A DNA stretch of 64,000 bases from Alphaproteobacteria bacterium (GTDB taxonomy: Bacteria > Myxococcota_A > UBA796 > GCA-2862545). Within the stretch, counting starts at the first letter, position 1. Each line of letters begins with the position of its first letter. Under the pieces are notes generated by a model. It was not told the origin of the DNA. It did no database searches and saw only the letters and a list, made by a program, of their open reading frames with translations. The DNA lies in NCBI GenBank assembly GCA_020632875.1, contig JACKET010000010.1, positions 124,001 to 188,000 of the forward strand, read 5' to 3'. Positions 26,905-35,470 of this stretch are shown here, piece after piece. The position numbers and the translations under genes are program-made.

Positions 26905-29136
26905 ATGGGAGACCCCGCGAGCCGCATCCGCGTCGACTTCGTGCTGTCGCGGGTGCTCGCCATCGTGCTGCCGCTCGGGCTGCTGGCGTTCGGCTTCGAC
27001 CACCTGGTGTCGACGCAGACGCGCGATGCGAAGCGGCAGCTCGAGAACGCCGGCCAGCTGCTGAACGGCGAGGTGCTGAAGATCCCCGTGACCGAGGCGA
27101 TCCACAAGCGGATGTCGCTGAACCCGGAGCTCGTCCTCATCGGCAACAGCTTCGCGAACACGAACATCCAGGTGGGGCAGCTCGGGCACGAGCTCGGCAT
27201 GGAGTCCGGCGCGACCGTGCGATTGTCGATCCCCAACACGATCGGCGCCCACTGGTACGCCCTGCTCGCGCACCGGGTCTTCGTGCCGGACTACCGGGCG
27301 CCCGACGTGATCGTGATCGTGAGCGACCTGCAGAGCGCGCTGCTCACCCAGCCGCTCTCCGAGGGCAGCTACCGCAACCTGCTGTCCCTGCTGTCGGGAC
27401 CGGATCCCGTGGTGGACGCGAAGGTCGAGGGCTCGCGGAACTTCGTGTGGGAGCAGATGCTCGAGAACCGCGCGAAGGTCCGGCGAAACGCCGTGAACAG
27501 CGTGCGCGACGCCGCGGCGCGACGCGTCCTCGCGGTCCCGCGCGGCAAGGTCCGCAAGCAGACGAACGAGGCGATGGACCGCGTCTTCCACGCGTCCCGC
27601 GTCGATCCGACCCTGCGGGCCGTGGCGATGCCCGTCTCGGTCGGCGAAGAGGACGCGCAGATCGACCTCTCCCAGCTCCCCGAGGCGGGAGACAGCTTCC
27701 TCCCCGACATCGCGCGGCTGTGCCACGAGCACGGCGCGCGGCTCGTGATGGTCCGCAACAAGGAGTCGCCGCTGATGCCGCCGGGCCAGGGCGACATCGT
27801 GCCGCCCGGGCGCGTGGCCGAGGTGCGCGCCCTGCTCGCGGAGTGGGGCGGCGTGATGATCGACATGGACCCGGTGCCCATGGTCTCGGCGCACTACGAC
27901 AACCTCGATCACATGACCGACGACGGCAGCCGGCGCTTCACGAGCGCCCTCGCCGAGGCGCTGAACGACCTCGGCATCGCCGAAGACCGCGCGCGGTACG
28001 TCCGGCCGCTGCCCCCCTCCGCCATCGAGGTGCCCACGCCGTCCGAGGCGCCCCTGGCGGGCATCCGCCGGAGCTGGCGCGCACTCGACGCCGGCGCGAC
28101 GGCGACCTGGCGCTGGGACGAGGCCTGGCCGGGCGCCTCCGACACGTTCCGCGTGCGCGGGGTGTTCGAGGGGAGCGGGGAGCCCCCGGTCCTCACCGTC
28201 GACGGCCGGCGCGCGCCGGTCCTCGCGCTCGGCGGCCGTTGGATCGCCGAGATCACCGCCCCGCCCCCCTCGGGCCCCTGGGAGCTGTCCGTCACGGCGT
28301 CCGGCCCCGTCACCATCGAAGGGCTCGAGGTCGGCACGGGCTCGACGCCGCTCTACCTGGCCGGGTACCGCCCCGACGTCCGCGGCCACCGCCTGGAGCT
28401 GCTCGGCCGCCTCGAGGTGTTCGACGGCGAGCTGTACCGCGACGCCATCGCGCCCGTGTTCCCGGCCTCGACGCCGGCCCTCCCGGCGCTCCCCGCGCTC
28501 CAGAACGGCCCGGGCCCCACCGTGTTCGTCGACACGCCCGAGCTGGAGGCGCTCTCGGACTCGCGCACGCGCGTGTTCACGCCGCTGCGGGCGCGGTGCA
28601 GCCCGGTGCGGGTCCGCGAGAACGGCATTCCGCTCCCGCACGCGAACGTCGGCTGCAAGGAGGTGCGCGAGCTCGGGAAGGGCCGCATGTGCCACACCGA
28701 CCGCAAGGTCTTCTTCACGGCCAGCGACACCACCCATCCGACGCGGAACCGACGGCGGTACGGGCTCTTCCTCGATCCCGAGCGGGCGTGTGACGGCGGC
28801 TTCTGGATGTACCCGGGCGACACGACGCGGCTCGAGGTGCCGCCGAATCGCCTGCGCGAGCTGCGGGACGGCGTGCGGGCGCTCGAGATGCGCATCGGCA
28901 TCGCGGAGGCCGGGGAGGGTTTCGCGCTGAACCTGCGCATCCGGGTGAACGGGGAGATCCGCGTCTCCACGACGCTCGACCAGGCCGCGACGCGCGGCGA
29001 CATCGCGGTGCCCATCGAGCCTCCGATCGGCCCGGACGACACGGTGCAGATCGTGCTCGAGAACCCGACCGACGCCTACCTCGTGGTGTCGCGCGCGGCG
29101 CTCGTGCCTCCGCCCATCGTGTGGGAGAGCTTCTAG
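26905..29136 (+). CDS. Membrane-anchored SGNH/AlgX-like protein
   Basis: This 743-residue protein has one N-terminal membrane helix (residues 13-33). Residues about 70-360 form an SGNH-like fold: VLIGNSFANTNIQVG supplies the nucleophile Ser block, VIVIVSDLQSALL follows the next strand, and LDHMTDDGSRRFTSAL provides the Asp-x-x-His end motif. Such domains (AlgJ, AlgX, DHHW types) O-acetylate or de-acetylate surface polysaccharides. The remaining 380 residues are beta-rich with several Cys. No MBOAT acetyl donor gene is adjacent. The work is probably periplasmic. Confidence 0.75.
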   Translation: MGDPASRIRVDFVLSRVLAIVLPLGLLAFGFDHLVSTQTRDAKRQLENAGQLLNGEVLKIPVTEAIHKRMSLNPELVLIGNSFANTNIQVGQLGHELGMESGATVRLSIPNTIGAHWYALLAHRVFVPDYRAPDVIVIVSDLQSALLTQPLSEGSYRNLLSLLSGPDPVVDAKVEGSRNFVWEQMLENRAKVRRNAVNSVRDAAARRVLAVPRGKVRKQTNEAMDRVFHASRVDPTLRAVAMPVSVGEEDAQIDLSQLPEAGDSFLPDIARLCHEHGARLVMVRNKESPLMPPGQGDIVPPGRVAEVRALLAEWGGVMIDMDPVPMVSAHYDNLDHMTDDGSRRFTSALAEALNDLGIAEDRARYVRPLPPSAIEVPTPSEAPLAGIRRSWRALDAGATATWRWDEAWPGASDTFRVRGVFEGSGEPPVLTVDGRRAPVLALGGRWIAEITAPPPSGPWELSVTASGPVTIEGLEVGTGSTPLYLAGYRPDVRGHRLELLGRLEVFDGELYRDAIAPVFPASTPALPALPALQNGPGPTVFVDTPELEALSDSRTRVFTPLRARCSPVRVRENGIPLPHANVGCKEVRELGKGRMCHTDRKVFFTASDTTHPTRNRRRYGLFLDPERACDGGFWMYPGDTTRLEVPPNRLRELRDGVRALEMRIGIAEAGEGFALNLRIRVNGEIRVSTTLDQAATRGDIAVPIEPPIGPDDTVQIVLENPTDAYLVVSRAALVPPPIVWESF

Positions 29137-29164
29137 GGACGGAGCCCGGCGCGCATGCGGACTG

Positions 29165-29309
29165 CTCCCGTACCCGTTCCCGTTCCCGTTCCCGATCGGG
29201 GACGCCGGGAACGTGCAGTCGGCCGGGGCATCGACGGCGCGAGGCGAGCCCGAGCGCCGCTGCGGGCCCCATCGGGAACGGGAGCGGGAACGGGAACGGG
29301 AACGGGAGG
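29165..29309. repeat. Inverted hexanucleotide arrays (GGGAAC)n between convergent genes
   Basis: A run of CCCGTTC-type hexamers at 29165-29201 and its inverse, GGGAAC GGGAGC GGGAAC GGGAAC, at 29272-29309 flank about 66 bp. Together they make an imperfect palindrome of about 145 bp in the gap between two convergent genes (stops at 29136 and 29333). It can form a strong stem and may end transcription in both directions. A related array with the same left (ATCGGGAAC) and right (GGAGCCTC) borders is at 60005-60038. Confidence 0.7.
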
Positions 29310-29332
29310 AGCCTCGCGCTGTGCGCGGACTC

Positions 29333-29842
29333 CTATTCGTAGTCGACGATGTGGTGGAAGCCGAAGCCGAGGCGCTCGGCCTGCTCGCGGCGACCGGCAT
29401 GCCCCCCGACGCCGGGCGGCAGCTCGAGGCCCTCGCGCGCTGCCGCGCTGACGAGCAGCTCGCCGCGATCCTCGCCCAGCACGGCCAGGCGGAGCGCGCG
29501 GGCCACGGGCACGCCCAGCACGCGGCCGTCGGGCGCGAGCAGCACGTCTCCGCGGTCGATCCCGAGGGCCAGCAGGCCATGGTGCGCGTGACCGTGGGCG
29601 TCTCGCGCGGCCTCGACCTCGCGGACCAACGCCAGCGCGGCCCGCAGCGCGGGGAGCGCCCCGTCGAACCGCGCGAGCCCGACATCGGTGCCGCTCGGGC
29701 AAGGCACGCCCCCCTCGGTTCCGGCATGCACCGCGAGGAGCTGGTGGACCCGCGCGACGAGCCCCGCCATGCGGACGGCATCGCCCTCCGCACGGCTGTA
29801 GCCGCGCAGGGTCACCGCGAGGATCGCGGTGCCGGCGGCCAC
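29333..29842 (-). CDS. Degenerate nucleotide-cyclase-fold protein
   Basis: This 169-residue protein follows the outline of class III adenylate/guanylate cyclase domains: AILAVTLRGYSR where active enzymes have a FADxxGFT-like start, a Gly-Gly strand, DVGLARFDGALPALRAAL, and GIDRGDVLLAPDGRVLGVPVARALRLA with GELLVSAAARE. Both metal-binding Asp positions are changed (the first strand has Thr, the GDG loop reads GTD), so it should not make cyclic nucleotide. It may be a sensor or partner domain. The GTG start is 7 nt after the upstream stop, so it is the second gene of a pair. Confidence 0.6.
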   Translation of the reverse strand: MAAGTAILAVTLRGYSRAEGDAVRMAGLVARVHQLLAVHAGTEGGVPCPSGTDVGLARFDGALPALRAALALVREVEAARDAHGHAHHGLLALGIDRGDVLLAPDGRVLGVPVARALRLAVLGEDRGELLVSAAAREGLELPPGVGGHAGRREQAERLGFGFHHIVDYE

Positions 29843-29849
29843 CTCGGGA

Positions 29850-30221
29850 TCAGTTGGCTTCGTTGATCCGCTCTTCGATGTCGCGGAGCAGCTGCTGCGC
29901 GGGGCCGGTGCGGTTGTTCTTGATGCACTTCTTGTACGCCTTCCAGAGGTCGGCGAGGAAGACGTCTTCGACCAGGCGGTGCTCGTCGGTCAGGTGGTCG
30001 GCGCAGGGGAGATCCATGCCTGCGATGCAGCGACGGCTGTGGAGGTTCCGGAGGGTGCCGATGAAGAGCTCGTTGGCGTCGGGCTCGCCGCGACGGCGGA
30101 GCTCGACGAAGGTCTGCCAGGCGACGCTCTCGGGCAGGCACCCGTCGACCTTCATCGTGGATCGGAGGTTCCGGATGAGCTCTCGGGAACTCAGGTTCGT
30201 GTCCACCAGCTCGTTGTACAT
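29850..30221 (-). CDS. Small helical protein, unknown
   Basis: This 123-residue protein has a strong AGGAGGG before its ATG. It is predicted helical and charged, with four Cys spread through it (MKVDGCLPES, SRRCIAGMDLPCADHL, KKCIKNN) and an ending QQLLRDIEERINEAN. Codon use looks slightly less GC-rich than its neighbours. I recognise no family. The pair with the cyclase-fold gene suggests a small signalling unit. It diverges from the M16 genes across a 220-bp gap holding the palindrome GCCACGTGGC (30320-30329). Confidence 0.6.
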   Translation of the reverse strand: MYNELVDTNLSSRELIRNLRSTMKVDGCLPESVAWQTFVELRRRGEPDANELFIGTLRNLHSRRCIAGMDLPCADHLTDEHRLVEDVFLADLWKAYKKCIKNNRTGPAQQLLRDIEERINEAN

Positions 30222-30441
30222 CAGCCCTCCTGATCGGTAATCCAAAAACGAAGCCGAGATCGGCCCGCCGCGGAAACTACCACGATCCAGGCGATCCGAC
30301 ACGTTCCCGTCACCGGAGAGCCACGTGGCAACGTGGACAGGCCCACACCGACGCGCTGACCACCGATTGTCCACACTTCGTCAGGATTGGGGTCGCACCT
30401 CCGCACTCTCCGGAACGCCCCGGCCGGTGGTAGGGTGCGCC

Positions 30442-31773
30442 ATGCGTCAGTGGTTCCCCGCCGGCCTGCTCGTCTGGGCCCTGCTGCCCACGCCGGCCCG
30501 CGCCTTCCCCTACCCCGTCCACACCCGCACCCTGCCGAACGGATGCGAGCTCGTCGTCGTGCCGATGCCGTCGGAGGGGGCCGTCGCGACGGCCATCTGG
30601 ATGGACGTCGGGTCCCGCAACGAGGTCGAGCCCGGGAAGACTGGGTTCGCCCACTTCTTCGAGCACCTCCTCTTCTCGGGCACCGAGAAGCTCGCGCAGG
30701 AAGACCGCGAGAAGGAGCTGATGAAGCTCGGGATCGGCGACAACGCGTGGACCTGGCTCGACGAGACCGTCTACAACGCCGTGTCCGACACCGAGTCCCT
30801 CGACGCCTGGATGGGCATCCAGGCCGACATGGTGCAGAACCTCGCGCTCACGCCCGACCACGTGCGTCGCGAGGCCGGCGCGGTCTACGGCGAGTACCGC
30901 AAGACGCAGGCCGATCCCGCCTTCCACCTCGAGCAGAAGGTGCGGGCGACGGCGTTCACCACGCATCCCTACGCCCACGACACGCTGGGCTACGAGGCCG
31001 ACATCGCCGCGATGCCCGGGGCCTACGACTACGCGCGCACCTTCTACGCGCGGTGGTACCAGCCCGAGAACGCGCGGGTGCTGCTCGTCGGCGACATCGA
31101 GCCCGACGCCGGGTTCGCCCTGCTCGAGAAGCACTTCGGCGGCTGGAAGGCCCGTCCCACCGAGGTTCCCGCGGTCCCCGTCGAGCCCGCGCAGGAGGCG
31201 CCGCGCCGCACCGTCGTGAAGTGGGAGGGCGACGTGCCGCCGCGCGTGATGATCGCGTGGCGCGTCCCTGCGCACGACCCCGCCGACCCCGAGCTCGCCG
31301 CGCTCGAGCTCGCCCAGGCCATCCTGCTCGGCCCGGCGGGCCGCCTGACGAACCGCCTCATCCGAGAAGAGGCCATCGCGCTCGACGTGCGCGGCGGCCG
31401 CGAGGGCACCGTCGATCCGGGCCTCTTCACGATCGAGGTCGAGCTGAAGCCCGGCGCCGACCCCGAGCGGGTCGAGGCGATCGTCGACGAAGAGCTGTTC
31501 GCCATCGTCGGCGGGGTCGAGCCCGCCTTCCTCGAGCGGACGCGGAGCCACGCGAAGTACGGCGCGCTGGTCGAGCTCGACGACCCCGAGAACGTGCTCT
31601 ACGTCGTCGGCTCGCGGCTGCGCAGGGGGGCCGACCCGAAGGCCATCGACGCATTCGACGCGCTGGTGGGCTCCATCGACGCCCAGGCGCTCGCCGAGGC
31701 CGTGTCGAAGCACCTCCGCGAAGACAACCGCACGACGGGGTGGCTCGTGCCGGAGGCGCGCGATGCGGACTAG
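30442..31773 (+). CDS. M16 (pitrilysin-type) zinc peptidase, active partner
   Basis: This 443-residue protein has a signal peptide (MRQWFPAGLLVWALLPTPARA) and then the M16B fold. The inverted zinc motif HFFEH is at residues 71-75, and the distal Glu region (REAGAVYGEYRKTQ) follows about 75 residues later. A second domain begins near residue 220. It should degrade peptides in the periplasm. It overlaps by 11 bp the gene for a second M16 protein without zinc motif; such active/inactive pairs form heterodimers in this family. Confidence 0.92.
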   Translation: MRQWFPAGLLVWALLPTPARAFPYPVHTRTLPNGCELVVVPMPSEGAVATAIWMDVGSRNEVEPGKTGFAHFFEHLLFSGTEKLAQEDREKELMKLGIGDNAWTWLDETVYNAVSDTESLDAWMGIQADMVQNLALTPDHVRREAGAVYGEYRKTQADPAFHLEQKVRATAFTTHPYAHDTLGYEADIAAMPGAYDYARTFYARWYQPENARVLLVGDIEPDAGFALLEKHFGGWKARPTEVPAVPVEPAQEAPRRTVVKWEGDVPPRVMIAWRVPAHDPADPELAALELAQAILLGPAGRLTNRLIREEAIALDVRGGREGTVDPGLFTIEVELKPGADPERVEAIVDEELFAIVGGVEPAFLERTRSHAKYGALVELDDPENVLYVVGSRLRRGADPKAIDAFDALVGSIDAQALAEAVSKHLREDNRTTGWLVPEARDAD

Positions 31774-33274
31774 CGCCCTGCTCCTGCTGCTGTGCGGGTG
31801 CATGCCGAAGATCGCGCGTGGGCCCGTGCCGGTCGAGGTCGATGCCCAGCCCGCGCACCTGGTCGAGCAACCGGACGAGCGCGCGCCGAACGTGTACCTC
31901 CAGGCGGTCGTGCGGATGGGCTCTGCGTCCGACCCGTCGGGCCGCGAGGGCCTCGCGGCGCTCACGGCACGCGCGATGGTCGAGGCGGGCGCGGGCGAGC
32001 GGACGGGCCAGGAGGTCCGCGACGCGCTGTTCGAGGCGGGCACGGGCTTCGAGCTGGTCGTCGACCGCGAGCTCGCGTCCATCCGGCTGAAGTGCCACCG
32101 CGACCACGCCGACCTGTGCCGCGAGCTGTTCACCGACGTGCTCACCGCGCCGCGGTTCCGCGACGAGGACGTGAAGCGGCTCGGCGAACAGGCCCTCAAC
32201 GCCGTGACCGCCGGCCTGACGACCAACGAGGAGCGCCTCGGCGAAGAGGTCTTCCACGGCATCCTCTACGAGGCGCACCCCTACGGGCACCCGGTGCGCG
32301 GGAGGGCCGGCGTCCTGCCGCTGCTCGATGGTGCGGCCACGCGGGCGTTCTGGGAGGCGCACGTGCGGCGCAGCACCGTGACCGTCGGCGTCGCGGGGTC
32401 GTACGACGGGGCGTGGCTCTCGGAGCTGAAGGAGGGCCTGCTCGCCCTCCCCGCGGGGCCCGGCCCCGAGCTCGTGCTGCCGTCGCCGAACCACCCGGAG
32501 GGGCGGGGGCTCGTGGCGGTCGACACCGACACGGGGGTGACGGGCTTCCACATCGGCCACGACCTGGCGATCGACCGCAACCACCCCGACTGGCCCGCGC
32601 TCACGGTCGCGATGACGGCCTTCGGCGCGCACCGCCAGTCCTACGGGCGCCTGTACACCGTGCTGCGCGGCGACCGCGGGCTGAACTACGGCGACTACGC
32701 GTACGCCGAGCCGTTCGTCCAGCGCGGCTGGACCGTGCTCCCCGAGCAGGGCGTGCGCCGCCGCGACAACCACCTGATGGTGTGGCTGCGGCCGACGAGC
32801 GACGAGAACGCCGCATTCGCGGTGAAGCTGGCGATCGACGAGCTCGAGAAGCTCGTCGCCGACGGCCTGACCGAAGAAGAGCTCGCGAACACCGTGGCGT
32901 ACCTGTCCCGGCACACGCGCCTCGAAGCCACGGATCCGGGCCGGAAGCTCGCCTACGCGCTCGATGCCGAGGTCAGCGGAACGCCCGACGTCCTCGACTA
33001 CCTGCCCCGCGCGATCGCCGATCTCGATCTCGGCCGGGTGAACGCCGCGATCGCCCAGCACGTGCACCCCGACGACCTGTGGATCGTCGCCGTCTCGGGC
33101 GACGCCGAGGGCCTCGCGAAGCGCCTGATCGAAGAAACGCCGACGCCCATCGTCTACGCCGATGTCACGCCCGGCGAAGCCCAGGCCGCGCGCGACGCCG
33201 AGGTGGCGAAGAAGTCACTCGGCCTGGATCCCGAGCAGGTATTCGTACTCCAAGCCGACGGAGTCTTCCGATGA
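31763..33274 (+). CDS. M16-like lipoprotein, catalytically inactive partner
   Basis: This 503-residue protein begins MRTSALLLLLCGC, a lipoprotein signal. The M16 fold is visible (VVRMGSASDPSGREGLAALTARAM, LTTNEERLGEEVFHGILYEAHPYGHPV, LRGDRGLNYGDYAYAEPF), but where HxxEH belongs it has LAALTARAM, so no zinc is bound. The RGDRGLNYG segment matches the substrate-binding Arg/Tyr region. It should pair with the upstream active peptidase and hold it at the membrane. Starts inside the upstream gene; the next gene overlaps as ATGA. Confidence 0.88.
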   Translation: MRTSALLLLLCGCMPKIARGPVPVEVDAQPAHLVEQPDERAPNVYLQAVVRMGSASDPSGREGLAALTARAMVEAGAGERTGQEVRDALFEAGTGFELVVDRELASIRLKCHRDHADLCRELFTDVLTAPRFRDEDVKRLGEQALNAVTAGLTTNEERLGEEVFHGILYEAHPYGHPVRGRAGVLPLLDGAATRAFWEAHVRRSTVTVGVAGSYDGAWLSELKEGLLALPAGPGPELVLPSPNHPEGRGLVAVDTDTGVTGFHIGHDLAIDRNHPDWPALTVAMTAFGAHRQSYGRLYTVLRGDRGLNYGDYAYAEPFVQRGWTVLPEQGVRRRDNHLMVWLRPTSDENAAFAVKLAIDELEKLVADGLTEEELANTVAYLSRHTRLEATDPGRKLAYALDAEVSGTPDVLDYLPRAIADLDLGRVNAAIAQHVHPDDLWIVAVSGDAEGLAKRLIEETPTPIVYADVTPGEAQAARDAEVAKKSLGLDPEQVFVLQADGVFR

Positions 33275-34113
33275 AGCGCGCCCTTCCGATGATCCTGGTC
33301 CTCCTCACCGGCTGTGACGAGCTCGATCCGTTCCTCCCGAAGATCTTCTTCGACACGCTCCAGGTCGAGGAGATCGACTTCCAGCAGGCGAAGATCGACT
33401 TCGTGTTCCAGGTCGACAACCCGAACCCCGTCGAGGTCGGCCTGTCGAGCTTCTCCTACGACCTCGGGCTCGAGGGCATCCACCTCCTCGCCGGCGACAA
33501 CGAAGACGGCTTCACCCTCGAAGCGGCCGACGCGAGCGAGCTCCGGCTGCCCGTCGACCTCGGGTGGAAGGACACGTGGGACACCGTCCAGGCGACGCGC
33601 GGGCTCGACACCGTGGGGTTCGGCCTGAAGGGCCACTTCGGCTTCGACACGCCGCTCGGCGAGGCGCGCCTGCCGTACGACGAAGGCGGCGACTTCCCCG
33701 CGCTGCGCACCCCGAAGTTCCGGTTCAAGAACCTGCGCGCCACGGGCCTCGACATCTTCACGCAGACCGCGAGCCTCGAGCTCGACCTCGGCATCGACAA
33801 CGAGCACGCCTCGAACCTGTTCTTCGACCGGTTCGACTACGGCCTGACCGTCGACGGGCAGCCCCTCGCGTCCGGCCTCGTCAACACGTTCGAGGTCCAG
33901 GGCGCCGAAGAGGGCGACCTCTGCCTGCCGATCCAGGTGAACCTGCTCACCGCGGGCGCGGCGATCGTGAGCGCCATCACGAACGGCGGTGCGCTCGACA
34001 TCGGGCTCGGCGCCAACATGGATGTCGAGACGCCCTTCAAGGACCTGTCCGGCAACCCGGTCATCGTGCCGCTGTCGATCGACGAGGCCGGCGCGCTGAA
34101 CGTCCAGCTCTAA
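33271..34113 (+). CDS. LEA14/WHy-like lipoprotein
   Basis: This 280-residue protein has a lipoprotein signal (MILVLLTGC) and then one or two immunoglobulin-like LEA14 domains: IDFVFQVDNPNPVEVGLSSFSYDLGL is the hallmark N-P-N-P strand, repeated weakly as ASLELDLGIDNEHASNLFFDRFDYGL. LEA type 2 proteins are linked to stress tolerance; bacterial ones are poorly studied. It is coupled by ATGA to the inactive M16 gene, so it probably belongs to the same periplasmic complex. Confidence 0.75.
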   Translation: MKRALPMILVLLTGCDELDPFLPKIFFDTLQVEEIDFQQAKIDFVFQVDNPNPVEVGLSSFSYDLGLEGIHLLAGDNEDGFTLEAADASELRLPVDLGWKDTWDTVQATRGLDTVGFGLKGHFGFDTPLGEARLPYDEGGDFPALRTPKFRFKNLRATGLDIFTQTASLELDLGIDNEHASNLFFDRFDYGLTVDGQPLASGLVNTFEVQGAEEGDLCLPIQVNLLTAGAAIVSAITNGGALDIGLGANMDVETPFKDLSGNPVIVPLSIDEAGALNVQL

Positions 34114-34119
34114 GCGGCG

Positions 34120-35424
34120 CTACCCGAGGAACAGCCCGTCGGCGATGATGCCCGCCGCATCGACGTGACCGATGCGATCGGTGTCGTTGCCGACATCCAC
34201 GATGTTCGTGAGCAGGTCGCGGAGGTTGCCGTGCAGGCGGACCCGGCGCATCGCGCCGACCGGGATGTTCGCCTCGAGCACGCGCCCGTCGACCACCATG
34301 TCGAACGCGCCGGTGCGGATGTCGATGCCTGCGGGGTCGATGTCGTCGACCTGGAGGGACGGGCCGCCGATCTCGGTGAGCAGGGCGTTGAGCGAGCGGG
34401 TGCCCGACCGCATCAGGAGGTTGGACGGGCCGAGATCGTCGCCCCAGCAGTGCCCCGTGGGACGCGTGTCGAGCCGGCGCGCGGTCTCGGGGTCGAGGAA
34501 GCGCGCGTCGATGCGGCCCTCGCGGATCAGCGTGAGCGGGACGGGCGGCACGCCGCGGTCGTCGAACATGCGCGTGCGCAGCGCGCCCGGCCGGGAGCCG
34601 TCGTCGACGACGTGCAGCTGCTCGGACAGCACCGGCACGTCGCCTTCGGACGGGCTCAGGAAGAACGCGTCGCTCGTGAGCCGGTCGGGATGGAAGTGCT
34701 CGCCCAGCATGCCGACGATGCGGCTCATGGGGAGTGGCGGCAGGACGACGCGCACGGGCCCCGGGTCGAGCGTGCGGCCGGCTTCGAGCAGCTCGGTGCC
34801 GCGGCGCACGAGGTTCGTGCCGATGGGCAGGGACGCGATGGACGAGAACGACCGCGTCTCGATGTGCTCGCGCAGCGCGAGGCCCTCGCCCTTCACGCCG
34901 CCGTCGAGCCGGTAGCGCGTGGCGGACTCTTCGAGCGCCAGGCCGCGGCTGTTGACCAGGCCGCGCCACAGCTGCTCGTCTTCGTACTGGAACCCCGACG
35001 GCACGAACGGCGAGCCCGCCGACCGCGCCTGCCGCTCGGCGTCGGCGATCACCTCGAAGCGATCGTCGAGCTCGAGGTTCGGGTAGCGGCGGTCGTAGGT
35101 GCCGAGGCCGCTCTGCAGGCCGCCGATCGAGGCCATCGGGCCCGCGTAGGGGCTCTCGGGGCTCTCGAAGGTGGCGGCGAGCGCCTGCCCGACGAGGTCG
35201 TGGCCGTCGGCCCAGCGGCCCCGCATCCGACCGACGCGGCCGCCGTCGACCCAGACGCGCACGTACAGCTCGTCGCGCTCGGTCACGCGCTCGCGGGGGC
35301 TGTTGCGCGGCTTGAGGTCGATCGACCAGCCGCTGCCCCGGATCACCAGTACCTCTGCTGCCCGCGCACCCTCGGCCAGGGCGCGCTGGACCAGCGCTTC
35401 GAGATCATCCAGTCCGATCGTCAT
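34120..35424 (-). CDS. TldE/PmbA-family protein
   Basis: This 434-residue protein has the length and layout of PmbA/TldE: EVLVIRGSGWSIDLKPRNSPRERV near the start, PYAGPMASIG, and the C-terminal block LLMRSGTRSLNALLTEI... GAFDMVVDGRVLEANIPVG. In the TldD/TldE heterodimer TldE has no zinc site and TldD carries HExxxH; no such motif is seen here. The pair cleaves peptides such as microcin precursors and CcdA. A TldD partner is not in the window. It is a single-gene leftward unit, convergent with the LEA14-like gene 6 bp away. Confidence 0.75.
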   Translation of the reverse strand: MTIGLDDLEALVQRALAEGARAAEVLVIRGSGWSIDLKPRNSPRERVTERDELYVRVWVDGGRVGRMRGRWADGHDLVGQALAATFESPESPYAGPMASIGGLQSGLGTYDRRYPNLELDDRFEVIADAERQARSAGSPFVPSGFQYEDEQLWRGLVNSRGLALEESATRYRLDGGVKGEGLALREHIETRSFSSIASLPIGTNLVRRGTELLEAGRTLDPGPVRVVLPPLPMSRIVGMLGEHFHPDRLTSDAFFLSPSEGDVPVLSEQLHVVDDGSRPGALRTRMFDDRGVPPVPLTLIREGRIDARFLDPETARRLDTRPTGHCWGDDLGPSNLLMRSGTRSLNALLTEIGGPSLQVDDIDPAGIDIRTGAFDMVVDGRVLEANIPVGAMRRVRLHGNLRDLLTNIVDVGNDTDRIGHVDAAGIIADGLFLG

Positions 35425-35470
35425 GCGGCAGCCTACCCGATGCGCGCGATACTCGGGGCGCGGAGGCTCC

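Noticed and set aside
30320..30329. GCCACGTGGC palindrome as a regulator site
   Set aside because: Short GC-rich palindromes are frequent in this DNA. With no second copy nearby I cannot support a function beyond noting it.
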